Origin: a virus
Length of the DNA: 31,676 bases
Direction: 5' to 3' (one strand)
Virus record (IMG/VR): IMGVR_UViG_3300042691_005016
Span: 1-31,676 of that record
The notes under the pieces were generated by a model. The model was not told where the DNA came from, ran no database searches, and worked only from the letters and a program-made list of their open reading frames with translations. Shown piece after piece: positions 21,331-29,663 of this stretch (positions are counted from its first letter, which is position 1; every line of letters starts with the position of its first letter). The position numbers and the translations under genes were made by a program.

Positions 21331-22074
21331 ATGAGTAAAACAGAGTTAAAGGATAGAATATATCTATTGACAAACAATAAGTCTCCATTGAGTTATACAA
21401 TTCAATCAAAATCAACAAAGCGTAAAGCTTTATTATACTTCGATGAAAGTATTAATGAAAATAGAGCAATTCGTTACGCTAAAAACCAAAAATCACCATT
21501 TGAAGATGAGCAGGATGGCTACGTTGTAGTTGAGCCTATTACATTTATAGATGGCGCATTAATTGTACCAAAGAACAATCCATCATTACATAGATTTCTT
21601 GATATTCATCCAGGATTAGGGCATGAGTTTATTGAGAAGGATGATCAAAAAACAGCTATTGAGGAGATTGATAAAATTGGATTAGCATTAGAAGCACAGA
21701 TGTTAATCAAGCAAGCTGACATTAAAACACTTGAGCCTATTGGTAAAATATTATTAGGAGCAGTAAAAGTTAGTAAACTTGAATCGTCTGAATTAAGAAG
21801 GGATTTATTAATCTTTGCGGCAAACGAACCGAAAAAGATTTTAGATACGGTAAATGACCCTCAAATTGCTGTTAAACGAATTGTAGAGGATGCGTTCCAT
21901 AACAATTTAGTTTCATTCAGACCAAAAGAGAGAGCAATTTATTTCAATTTACCAAATAATAAAAAGAAAATAACGACTGTTCCTTTTGAACACGACTACA
22001 AAGATGTATTCCTATCATGGTTATTGACTGATGATGGAATTGATTTCTACAAATACCTTGAAAAGAATTTGTAA
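21331..22074 (+). CDS. Hypothetical protein of the head gene cluster
   Basis: 247 residues, mixed alpha/beta, leader AAATTAAATCTT before ATG. It begins KTELKDRIYLLTNNKSPLSYTIQSKS, includes a segment of repeated charged helices (EEIDKIGLALEAQMLIKQADIKTLEPIGK) and ends FLSWLLTDDGIDFYKYLEKNL. Proteins of this sort follow the capsid gene in related phages and are listed as structural or unknown. It has no recognisable catalytic motif. It lies after the capsid terminator and before another promoter, so it may be expressed at low level by read-through. Confidence 0.6.
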   Translation: MSKTELKDRIYLLTNNKSPLSYTIQSKSTKRKALLYFDESINENRAIRYAKNQKSPFEDEQDGYVVVEPITFIDGALIVPKNNPSLHRFLDIHPGLGHEFIEKDDQKTAIEEIDKIGLALEAQMLIKQADIKTLEPIGKILLGAVKVSKLESSELRRDLLIFAANEPKKILDTVNDPQIAVKRIVEDAFHNNLVSFRPKERAIYFNLPNNKKKITTVPFEHDYKDVFLSWLLTDDGIDFYKYLEKNL

Positions 22075-22083
22075 TAAATTTAG

Positions 22084-22091
22084 TATCTTTG
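22084..22091 (+). promoter_or_regulatory. -7 element of the 100-residue virion gene
   Basis: TATCTTTG followed by GCAAAAT is the same form found at 3563 and 22481. The ATG is at 22122 after a leader rich in A (AAAAAAAAATAGAA). Confidence 0.55.
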
Positions 22092-22121
22092 CAAAATAAA
22101 CTTATTAAAAAAAAATAGAAA

Positions 22122-22424
22122 ATGGCAGAGTTTTTAAGAGTAGCGGTAACAGATGAGGATACTCAGATATTTTCCGCACAAAATGTAAATTTAGTTGAGC
22201 AAGCATCAGCAACAACAACAGTTATTACCTATGGTGGTGGATCATCAGCAGGAGATGTACTTACTATCACGCACTCCACAACAGGTGGTACTGGGGTAGA
22301 GTCAATGAGAAATGCTGTGCAAGACGCATTAATTAAAGCATTCGATCAAAGTTATGGAAATGCACCAGTAATTGATATTCAATTACCTACAGGTATTACT
22401 GTATCAGGGATTGCAATTGCTTAA
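22122..22424 (+). CDS. Small virion protein, possible capsid decoration
   Basis: 100 residues, almost no charge after the first 30, rich in Thr, Ser, Val, Gly and Ile. It reads LVEQASATTTVITYGGGSSAGDVLTITHSTTGG followed by a helix AMRNAVQDALIKAFDQS-like segment and GITVSGIAIA. It has its own promoter-like element and its own terminator, so it is a single-gene unit expressed independently, which would suit an abundant structural protein such as a decoration or head fibre subunit. No homologue is recognised. Confidence 0.6.
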   Translation: MAEFLRVAVTDEDTQIFSAQNVNLVEQASATTTVITYGGGSSAGDVLTITHSTTGGTGVESMRNAVQDALIKAFDQSYGNAPVIDIQLPTGITVSGIAIA

Positions 22425-22450
22425 TTGATAATTTCTTAAATTACAAATGA

Positions 22451-22478
22451 GGGTGTGATGAAAATTACGCCCTTTTTT
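22451..22478 (+). terminator. Terminator overlapping the next promoter
   Basis: GGGTGT (22451-22456) pairs with ACGCCC (22467-22472), including one G-U pair, with a ten-base loop and a run of six T. Two bases after the T-run begins the -7 element of the next gene. Confidence 0.72.
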
Positions 22479-22480
22479 AT

Positions 22481-22488
22481 TATCTTTG
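22481..22488 (+). promoter_or_regulatory. -7 element of the connector operon (near-leaderless)
   Basis: TATCTTTG is followed by CATT and the ATG at 22493. The RNA start expected about 6-8 nt after the -7 element would fall at or inside the start codon, so the first gene is probably translated from a leaderless RNA. Confidence 0.55.
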
Positions 22489-22492
22489 CATT

Positions 22493-23212
22493 ATGATTAA
22501 TGAAATACGAAATACTGTCTTAGCTATATTAAACAAAGAGAACTATGGGTACATAACACCTGAGACGTTCAATCTTTATTCTAAGATGGCACAATTAGAG
22601 ATTTTTGAAGAGCATTTTTCTAAATTTGCTAGAGCAAAACAACAAAGGGTAATGCGCCAAATAGGCGAGGATTATTCCGATGATGTTAAGAAGCACCAGG
22701 AGGCAATAGAATATTTTTCAGGTAATATACAATTAGCTCATCCTGTTCCTTTTATCTTTATAATTCCTCCTGAAGTAAATACAGGAGTTAGACATATTAA
22801 TGCTATCACTTATGGTTATAATATAGGAAGCAATATAGAGGTTGAAATAGAGAAAGTTACAAGAAGAGAAATAATCCATTTAAACACATCATTACTAACA
22901 AAACCAAGCTTAACGTATCCTGTATGTATACAGTCTGGTAATTCATTTAGAGTTTATCCTGATGAAATAGATGACGATGTATTTATTGACTATATTAGAT
23001 ACCCGTTAGATCCTAAATGGACATACATATCATTAACTGGTGGCGAGCCTGTATTTAATGCTGGAGCTAATGACTATCAAGACTTTGAAGTTCCTTTATC
23101 TGATTACGCTGAGTTAACAATGAAAATATTACAACACTGTGGTGTTACAATAAGAGAGAATGTAGTAGCACAAGTGGCTGCTGCTGAAGAACAAATATTA
23201 AAATCTGTATAA
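22493..23212 (+). CDS. Putative head-tail connector/ring protein 1
   Basis: 239 residues. N-terminal helices (ILNKENYGYITPETFNLYSKMAQLEIFEEHF then a basic segment RAKQQRVMRQIG) are followed by beta-rich middle (VRHINAITYGYNIGSNIEVEIEKVTRREI) and a segment with YPVCIQSGNSFRVYPDEIDDDVFIDYIRYPLDPKW. It ends in a helix-rich part with AELTMKILQHCGVTIRENVVAQVAAAEEQIL. This arrangement is that of connector or adaptor proteins which form dodecameric rings below the portal in crAss-like phages. It is followed 3 bp later by a second protein of similar role. Confidence 0.68.
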   Translation: MINEIRNTVLAILNKENYGYITPETFNLYSKMAQLEIFEEHFSKFARAKQQRVMRQIGEDYSDDVKKHQEAIEYFSGNIQLAHPVPFIFIIPPEVNTGVRHINAITYGYNIGSNIEVEIEKVTRREIIHLNTSLLTKPSLTYPVCIQSGNSFRVYPDEIDDDVFIDYIRYPLDPKWTYISLTGGEPVFNAGANDYQDFEVPLSDYAELTMKILQHCGVTIRENVVAQVAAAEEQILKSV

Positions 23213-23215
23213 CGT

Positions 23216-24031
23216 ATGCCTTATTTAACTAATTACGAGTATTTTACCAACGGTACAGGAACATTAAATCCCGCTAACTGGGGGCGATATCAGTACCTTA
23301 CTTTGCGTGAAGTGGTTAACGCTTTTATGCTATATTACACTGGCGATGAGTCGCTAATTAATAATGTAAAGCGTACACAAGTTATATTTCATGCAAAACG
23401 TGCTGTCCAAGAATTAAACTATGATGCGTTAAAAGTAACCAAATCACTTGAACTAAGTATTGGAGACGCATTAAATATGATACTTCCCCCTGACTATGTT
23501 AATTGGGTAGGGGTGTATAATCTTGTAGATGGCAAATTAGTTCCAATTAAAGAGAATAAACGCATAAATACAGCTACATCATACCAGCAAACAGCAAATA
23601 ATGAAATATACATTGATGGAGTTGCTGATGATGTAGTAATAGAGGAGAGCACATTAGACGATACACGTGTAGCTGATTTTTATGGTGTAAATGGAACTGA
23701 TAACTCAAACAACATAACTTTCCTTATTGATAAGAAAGCAGGTGTAATTAATTTTAGTTCTGGAGCAAGTGGACTTAGAGTTGTGCTTGAGTACGTTACA
23801 GATGGATTAGAGAATGGTAACGATGCTGACATTGTAATAAACAAATTAGCTGAGGATTTCATTTACTCTTATATCCGTTGGGCAATACTTGATAACAAGT
23901 TAAATGTTCAGGAGTACATTGTAAGACGTGCTAGGGATCAGAAAAATGCAAGACTTAGAAACGCAAAGATTCGTATGAGTAATTTGCACCCATCAAGAAT
24001 AATTGGAATTATAGCAAGTAGAGGTAAATAG
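23216..24031 (+). CDS. Putative tail tubular/connector ring protein 2
   Basis: 271 residues. Starts with TNYEYFTNGTG and contains REVVNAFMLYYTGDESLINNVKRTQVIFHAKRAVQELNYDALKVTKSLELSIGD, a segment I recognise from crAss-like tail tubular proteins (a helix ending in AKRAxQELNYDAL followed by LPPDYVNWVGVY). A beta-rich middle includes NNEIYIDG and RVVLEYVTDGLE, and the C-terminal helices are LNVQEYIVRRARDQKNARLRNAKIRM. The protein probably joins the connector to the tail hub and closes the head. It ends 1 bp before the next start. Confidence 0.72.
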   Translation: MPYLTNYEYFTNGTGTLNPANWGRYQYLTLREVVNAFMLYYTGDESLINNVKRTQVIFHAKRAVQELNYDALKVTKSLELSIGDALNMILPPDYVNWVGVYNLVDGKLVPIKENKRINTATSYQQTANNEIYIDGVADDVVIEESTLDDTRVADFYGVNGTDNSNNITFLIDKKAGVINFSSGASGLRVVLEYVTDGLENGNDADIVINKLAEDFIYSYIRWAILDNKLNVQEYIVRRARDQKNARLRNAKIRMSNLHPSRIIGIIASRGK

Positions 24032-24032
24032 T

Positions 24033-27000
24033 ATGGCTACATTAACTAGAGGTTTTTTTAAGGGAAAGATGAATAAGGATGTGGACGACAGACTACTTCC
24101 TGATGGTGAATATAGAGACGCTTTAAATGTAGAGGTTGGAACATCTAGTGGCTCAAACTTAGGTTTAGCACAGAACATTCTAGGTAATACCTTGTCGTCT
24201 GATTTAGAGGACTTAGTTGATGGAGCTGATATAACTAATGCTCGATGTATAGGTGCTATATCTGTACCGCAAGAAAAAAAGATTTATTGGATAATCACAT
24301 CCGACTCTACTGATGGTATATATGAATATGATATAGCTACAAGTACCGCTACCCGTGTTTGTCAATCCGATAGAAACGGAAATAACGCACTAAATTTTAG
24401 TGTAGACAATCTAATAACTGGATTTAATTATATTAAGTTAAGAGATGATTCTGAATATTTATATTTCACAGATGCTTTAAATCCACCACGTAAAGTGAAT
24501 ATTGGGCGTGTAAAGACTTACGATGTAGATGATGAAAACTTATTTATTGATATTAATGTAATAGTAAGACCGCCATTATACGCTCCTGCAATCGTACCAA
24601 GTATTGCTGAGGTAGATGATGAGCAAAACAATTTGCTTGAGAAGTTCGTTCAAGTGGCTTATAGATGGAAATATATAGATGGCGAATGGAGCTCTTTAAG
24701 TCCGTTTACACCAGATATATTTGAGCCTAATGGAACAGACCCTGACTATTTCACAGGATCAATCCCTGACATGACTAACAAGTTCAATAGCTTCGAGGTG
24801 TTCTTTAATACTGGTAATGAGCTTGTTACTGATGTTCAGATAGTTTATGTAGACTCACGGGCGCAGAATCTATACGTAATTGATACGTTGAATAAAGCAA
24901 ATAACGCTTGGGCTGAAAACACAACACAGAGTATTGTCTTTAAGCACAACAAGATTTACAGTGTATTGCCTGCTATACAGTTAGAGAGATTATTTGATAA
25001 TGTACCTCTTTTAGCTAAAGCACAAGAGATTACTGGATCAAGATTAATGTACGGCAACTACACACAGTTTTTCGACGTTACAGAAGAGTTGTTAGATTTC
25101 ACTGTTGAGGTAAAATCTCAAGCATTAACGGTAGAAGAATATTTACCTACATTAAAATCAGGACGGAACTATGAGGTAGCATTACTTTATACTGATGAGT
25201 TCGGTAGGATGACTACTGCATTGGCTAAGTACGATGCAAATACCTTCATAAAATACAGCGACTCAGATAAAGCAAATTCACTTGAGGTTACAATTAGTCA
25301 TACGCCACCAGATTTTGCAACTAATTTTAGATTAGCAATAAAACAAGATAAAGAGGATTATTATAATGTAATACCTAGGGGGTATTTTTTAGACAATGTA
25401 TTTAGATGGTTCTTAATTAATGATTCAGATGTAGATAAAGTAGAAGTAGGTAAATATATTATTTTAAAAGCGTCTAATGATATTATTAGAGATGGAGAAA
25501 AATATAAGATACTTGAAAAAGTGTATCAACCTAACAGTTTTTTAGGTGAATCTGAACCACAAGGGCTTTATTTTAGAATAAAAGCAGAGGCGGATGAATT
25601 TACAGGTAATGATATAATTAATTATTCATATACTTACTCAGGGAATAGTGGAGTCATTTGGAAGCCTTTAAACCAATTTACTGAACCTGCTAAATTGCCG
25701 TACAGAAATATGCCTGTCCCCCACCCTATTGAAACATTTTTTTATGGAGATGGTGACAATACATTAACAGTTACTCCTGATTATGCTGTAATAAATCAAA
25801 CATCAAATAATAGTATTTTAAACGGCACTCTTTATGGTGATAAAAGAATAATAGTAGAGATTTTTGATGATGGACAGTTAAAGTTTAGATATAAAAATGT
25901 CCTAGCACAAGCTTTAAATGCTGGTGCGTATTCAACTGCTTTGGGGACAGGTTTTTTAGTATCTGACTATACTAATTTAACAACGCCAAAACAGATTAAA
26001 GAAATAACTGAAACAACTAATTTAGGTATTCAAATACAATTCTCTTCAACAGCTACATATAATCCTGGGGATTATTGGGTAATTAGAGTAAAAACAACTT
26101 ATCCAACATGGTATAATTTTGCTAATGCACCATTAGATCCAAATGAAGATCGGGGTGTTAATTATTGGCTCGAAGAGATTTGGACTGCAGGGTACAGACC
26201 AGCAGTTGGTGTTTTGCCTAGCTTTGGTTCTGTATCTAATGGGACTACAATAAGAATAAAAGCCACTCAATCACAAGTTGCGTCAACAGATTGGCAAGAG
26301 TTCACAGTAACAAATGATTATATTGACTTTGAAGAATGGTTTTATGAGTCGGGAGCTTATCAAAATTTTATACTTTATGATGACGATGGAAATCAAGGAT
26401 ATAAGAGAGTATTCTTCAGAAGAGCTGAAGTGACTGATTTTGCTGCAATACATAACCCATCTTCTTATGTGTCTATGTTTTTAGTTGGATATGAAGGAAC
26501 TACTGACTCACTTGACAACACACGTAACTTTATTGATGTATACTATACATATAATTCACTAACAAGCCAAATAGTATTTGAGACAGACCCTTTAGATGCT
26601 GATGTAGATATATACCATGAACTATCGCACACTTATGCAATAGACAATGGTAAACACATTGTAGGCTGGAAATATGACGACTGGGAGTTTGCAGGTGGTT
26701 TAACTAGGCTTACACAGTTAGGTGATAACCGTAATCCTCATTACTTTAATGTAGGTGATTCAATTTATGTACGTCACTCAAATACATCAAGGATACCTGA
26801 GGGATATTATGATGTAACAAATGCTGAAGATAGATATTCTATTATTATTGACTTTGGATTCCCAGGCTCAGGAGCTGCAGAAGTTGGGTATATTTACTTT
26901 AATGAGGATGATATAAATCAAGTAGGTTTAAGCCCTGCTGCAATAACATTAAACCATAAGAACGTAAACAACAACGTATTTAATGCGTTTACGTTTGGTA

Positions 27001-27644
27001 ATGGTATTGAGTCTAACAGAATTAGAGATGACTACAATGAGGCTACTACCAAGCTATCAAGACGTGTAACAACAACTATTGAAGACTACAGGCAAGAGAA
27101 TAGACGACACTCTATATGTTATAGTCAGCCATTCTCTGTAGAGACTGAGGACAATAGATTCAATGAGTTTATTTTAGCGAATGTAAATTATAAAAACTTA
27201 GAGATTGAGTTCGGATCAATACAGAAATTATTTGCAAGGGATACAGACTTGGTTGTTTTCCAAGAGAATAAAATATCAAGTGTATTAGTAAATAAAAACT
27301 TAATATCTAGCTCTGATGGCGGTGGTGAGATTGTAGCTTCATCAATAGTTTTAGGCACACAGTTGCCAAATTTAGGTGAATTTGGTATATCAAGTAACCC
27401 TGAAAGCTTCGCTTCATGGGGAGAAAGTATGTGGTGTATCGACAAAAGACGTGGGGCAATTATCCAAGTCCAAGGTAGACAGTCTTTCGATATATCAGAA
27501 CTTGACATGAAAGATTACTTTAGGGATATGTTAAACAACGAGACAGATCCTATAGTTGCGTTGATTGGAGGGTACGATGTTCACACTCATCAATTTATTG
27601 TAGCTAAGAAAACAGATTCAGACCAACCAGAAATAATAGAATAA
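24033..27644 (+). CDS. Large tail hub/stabilisation protein
   Basis: 1203 residues. The start (TRGFFKGKMNKDVDDRLLPDGEYRDALNVEVGTS, 4-37) is the diagnostic head of the stabilisation protein of crAss-like and related podoviruses. Further parts include NARCIGAISVPQEKKIYWII, KLRDDSEYLYFTDALNPPRKVNIGR and, near 1090-1160, EIVASSIVLGTQLPNLGEFGISSNPESFASWGESMWCIDKRRGAIIQVQGRQSF-like beta-propeller units. The middle (about 505-820) looks like an inserted beta-rich domain. It should form the multi-subunit tail tube and hub. It stops at IIE, with the following gene beginning on the last base of the stop (TAATG), where relatives seem to continue in one chain. Confidence 0.82.
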   Translation: MATLTRGFFKGKMNKDVDDRLLPDGEYRDALNVEVGTSSGSNLGLAQNILGNTLSSDLEDLVDGADITNARCIGAISVPQEKKIYWIITSDSTDGIYEYDIATSTATRVCQSDRNGNNALNFSVDNLITGFNYIKLRDDSEYLYFTDALNPPRKVNIGRVKTYDVDDENLFIDINVIVRPPLYAPAIVPSIAEVDDEQNNLLEKFVQVAYRWKYIDGEWSSLSPFTPDIFEPNGTDPDYFTGSIPDMTNKFNSFEVFFNTGNELVTDVQIVYVDSRAQNLYVIDTLNKANNAWAENTTQSIVFKHNKIYSVLPAIQLERLFDNVPLLAKAQEITGSRLMYGNYTQFFDVTEELLDFTVEVKSQALTVEEYLPTLKSGRNYEVALLYTDEFGRMTTALAKYDANTFIKYSDSDKANSLEVTISHTPPDFATNFRLAIKQDKEDYYNVIPRGYFLDNVFRWFLINDSDVDKVEVGKYIILKASNDIIRDGEKYKILEKVYQPNSFLGESEPQGLYFRIKAEADEFTGNDIINYSYTYSGNSGVIWKPLNQFTEPAKLPYRNMPVPHPIETFFYGDGDNTLTVTPDYAVINQTSNNSILNGTLYGDKRIIVEIFDDGQLKFRYKNVLAQALNAGAYSTALGTGFLVSDYTNLTTPKQIKEITETTNLGIQIQFSSTATYNPGDYWVIRVKTTYPTWYNFANAPLDPNEDRGVNYWLEEIWTAGYRPAVGVLPSFGSVSNGTTIRIKATQSQVASTDWQEFTVTNDYIDFEEWFYESGAYQNFILYDDDGNQGYKRVFFRRAEVTDFAAIHNPSSYVSMFLVGYEGTTDSLDNTRNFIDVYYTYNSLTSQIVFETDPLDADVDIYHELSHTYAIDNGKHIVGWKYDDWEFAGGLTRLTQLGDNRNPHYFNVGDSIYVRHSNTSRIPEGYYDVTNAEDRYSIIIDFGFPGSGAAEVGYIYFNEDDINQVGLSPAAITLNHKNVNNNVFNAFTFGNGIESNRIRDDYNEATTKLSRRVTTTIEDYRQENRRHSICYSQPFSVETEDNRFNEFILANVNYKNLEIEFGSIQKLFARDTDLVVFQENKISSVLVNKNLISSSDGGGEIVASSIVLGTQLPNLGEFGISSNPESFASWGESMWCIDKRRGAIIQVQGRQSFDISELDMKDYFRDMLNNETDPIVALIGGYDVHTHQFIVAKKTDSDQPEIIE

Positions 27645-28381
27645 TGAGCGTAACAATATCATACTCACATGACGATAAAGCGTGGACATCACGCCACTCA
27701 TACTTCCCTGAATGGATGGTAAGTATTGATGGGTACTTTTTCACATTTAAGAATGGTAACTTATACCAACACTTCACAAATGAGCTAAGGAATAATTACT
27801 ATGGCGTTCAATACGATTCATCTATCACCACTGTGTTTAACACAGAACCAGCAGTACCAAAAGTATTTAAGACTGTTTCGTTACGTGGGTCAAACGCATG
27901 GGATTTAACAGCTGAAACGAATTTAGAGGACGGATTAATATCGTCTGATTTCTTTGAGTACAAGGAGGGTAACTGGTATTCACATATCAGACGTTACGAG
28001 AATGACGATAATCTACAAAAGTTAAATGTACAAGGCATAGGTGCAATGGATGCTTATAACCCAACAGTTGGGATACGTGAATTGACATTTGAGTTTACTG
28101 TAAACCCATCAATATCTTCAGGTGATCGTATTTACTTAGTAGATAATGGAGATTTATTATTGATAGGTACGGTATTAAGTCATGATGCTGACTCTATTAG
28201 AATAACGGCAGCAGCTACAAATACGCCATCTCCAGGTGATGTAATAGTATTTGTTAAGAACTCTATGGCAGAGTCTTTTGGCTTACGAGGTGATTATATG
28301 ACAGTTGAGTTAACTAACACTAGCACATCTTATCAAGAATTATTTATAATTACATCAGAGACATTTAAAAGTTTTTCCTAA
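27644..28381 (+). CDS. C-terminal part of the tail hub encoded as a separate gene
   Basis: 245 residues beginning TISYSHDDKAWTSRHSYFPEWMVSIDGYFFTFKNGNLYQH, containing NYYGVQYDSSITTVFNTEPAVPKVFKTV and SSDFFEYKEGNWYSHIRR. In the stabilisation proteins I know, this segment follows the propeller part in the same polypeptide (WxSFxSYxPE...FTFKxGxLYxH..NxFYGxQY). The second half (GDRIYLVDNGDLLLIGTVLSHD) is a small beta barrel. Translation is coupled by TAATG. Role: closing and stiffening the tail hub. Separate origin is unlikely; I infer splitting of one ancestral chain. Confidence 0.7.
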   Translation: MSVTISYSHDDKAWTSRHSYFPEWMVSIDGYFFTFKNGNLYQHFTNELRNNYYGVQYDSSITTVFNTEPAVPKVFKTVSLRGSNAWDLTAETNLEDGLISSDFFEYKEGNWYSHIRRYENDDNLQKLNVQGIGAMDAYNPTVGIRELTFEFTVNPSISSGDRIYLVDNGDLLLIGTVLSHDADSIRITAAATNTPSPGDVIVFVKNSMAESFGLRGDYMTVELTNTSTSYQELFIITSETFKSFS

Positions 28382-28389
28382 AAATTTCT

Positions 28390-28397
28390 TATCTTTG
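28390..28397 (+). promoter_or_regulatory. -7 element for the acetyltransferase gene (near-leaderless)
   Basis: TATCTTTG, then TGAA and the ATG at 28402. As at 22481 the expected RNA start coincides with the start codon. Confidence 0.5.
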
Positions 28398-28401
28398 TGA
28401 A

Positions 28402-28821
28402 ATGGAATTTGAATTTAAAGCAGTCACAGAGGAAATTTACAACGATACATTAGTAAAATGGTGGGGAGATTGGAATTGGACAGCACCACCGTTTGATATT
28501 CTACCTGATACTGGATTTATTGTTTCTAAAGGTCATGCAGATATTTGTGCTGGCTTTATTTACTTTACAAATTCCAAAATAGCATGGCTTGAATATATAG
28601 TATCCAATAAAAAATATGTAGATAAAGACAGAAAAGATGCTTTATTATTATTAATAAACACACTATCTTTATTTGCAAAAGAGAATGGATTTAATTATAT
28701 TTACGCTTCGTTAAAGAATGAAAGTTTGATTAATAAATATGCAAAATGTGGATTCATTAAGGGTGACACAAATTGCACTGAAATGATAAAGATATGGCAG
28801 CAGCAACCACAACAATTGTAG
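28402..28821 (+). CDS. GNAT-type N-acetyltransferase-like protein
   Basis: 139 residues with the GNAT order: an N-terminal strand (FEFKAVTEEIYNDTLVKWW), a strand GHADICAGFIYFT (about 50-62), a strand IAWLEYIVSNKKYVDKDRKDALLLLI with a charged helix after it in place of the acetyl-CoA loop QxxGxA, then FAKENGFNYIYASLKNESLINKYAKCGFIKGDTNCTEMIKIW (93-134), the typical end with a Tyr/Lys near the C-terminus. The canonical RGxGxG/A is not evident, so acetyl-CoA binding may be altered. GNAT-like proteins within the tail cluster of crAss-like phages are known. The target is not known; modification of host or virion proteins are both possible. It overlaps the next gene by 28 bp. Confidence 0.65.
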   Translation: MEFEFKAVTEEIYNDTLVKWWGDWNWTAPPFDILPDTGFIVSKGHADICAGFIYFTNSKIAWLEYIVSNKKYVDKDRKDALLLLINTLSLFAKENGFNYIYASLKNESLINKYAKCGFIKGDTNCTEMIKIWQQQPQQL

Positions 28822-29660
28822 CTTTAGGAGGACTTGGGCTAAGTGCAGCACAGTACGCACAAGCTAACAAGAAACAAAAAGAAGCTCAGAAAGCAGCAGA
28901 ACAATTTACTAGCGAATTAAAAAACATTAGTAGAATAAACAACTACAAAGCATTAGGTGTCCCTACACTTGGATATGACCTAGCGAAAGAATCGCAAGCA
29001 CAATCCACTGTAGCGTCATTAGATGCTCTAAAAAGTATGGGTGCTGAGGGAGCTGGTTTAGTGCCAAGAGTTCAGCAACAAAACTTAGAGCAAGATTTAG
29101 CTTTGGCTGCTAAAATGGAGCAAGCACAAAACAGACGTGATATGCTTGTTATGCAAGAGCAATCGGCTATTGATTTAGAGAAGACAAATCGTGATGCTGA
29201 TATATTGACAGCACAAGCTACTGGAGCACAAGAAGCCGCTGCAGATGCACAAACACAAAAAACTAAAGCAATAGAGGGTATGGTAGGCTCTGCAGTAGCA
29301 GGGCTTGGTGCAATCAATCCAAAAGGTGTAGTTAATACAGGTGGTGCAGATGCTATGGCTGGGTTGACAGCGACGGATGCTAACGAGTTTAATACTAACG
29401 ACTATACAACTATCCCTTCTGTAGACGCAATGGAGCAATACAGTACAGAGGATTACGGTCTTCCTTTAGAAGAGGGGCAAATAGCATTACCTAAAGTAAC
29501 GACACCAAATCAAAAAATGGAATTACAGCAATTAAATAATAAAGCAGAATTATTAGGCTTAATGAGTTGGGAAGATTATACAGCTAAGAATCCTAAATTA
29601 AGTTTTGATGATGCTTTAATGTCTTATAAACAATTATTAGGTCTGCCTAAAATAAAATAA
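28794..29660 (+). CDS. Putative internal virion (ejection) protein, Ala/Gln-rich
   Basis: 288 residues. A hydrophobic N-terminus (residues 1-20, AAATTTIVALGGLGLSAAQYAQA) may insert in membranes. A long Ala/Gln/Lys-rich helical region follows (KKQKEAQKAAEQF, QQQNLEQDLALAAKMEQAQNRRDM, LTAQATGAQEAAADAQTQKT), then a second hydrophobic Gly/Ala patch (MVGSAVAGLGA), and an acidic tail with DYTTIPSVD and DYGLPLEEG. This plan matches ejected proteins of podoviruses such as T7 gp14, which form a channel for DNA through the host envelope. Starts inside the acetyltransferase gene. Confidence 0.65.
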   Translation: MAAATTTIVALGGLGLSAAQYAQANKKQKEAQKAAEQFTSELKNISRINNYKALGVPTLGYDLAKESQAQSTVASLDALKSMGAEGAGLVPRVQQQNLEQDLALAAKMEQAQNRRDMLVMQEQSAIDLEKTNRDADILTAQATGAQEAAADAQTQKTKAIEGMVGSAVAGLGAINPKGVVNTGGADAMAGLTATDANEFNTNDYTTIPSVDAMEQYSTEDYGLPLEEGQIALPKVTTPNQKMELQQLNNKAELLGLMSWEDYTAKNPKLSFDDALMSYKQLLGLPKIK

Positions 29661-29663
29661 AGT

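Noticed and set aside
29072-29438. Cys/Ser/Ala-rich minus-strand ORFs inside the Ala/Gln-rich ejection gene
   Set aside because: Composition is what the complement of GCA/CAA-rich codons gives; two frames open at the same place show it is a bias effect.
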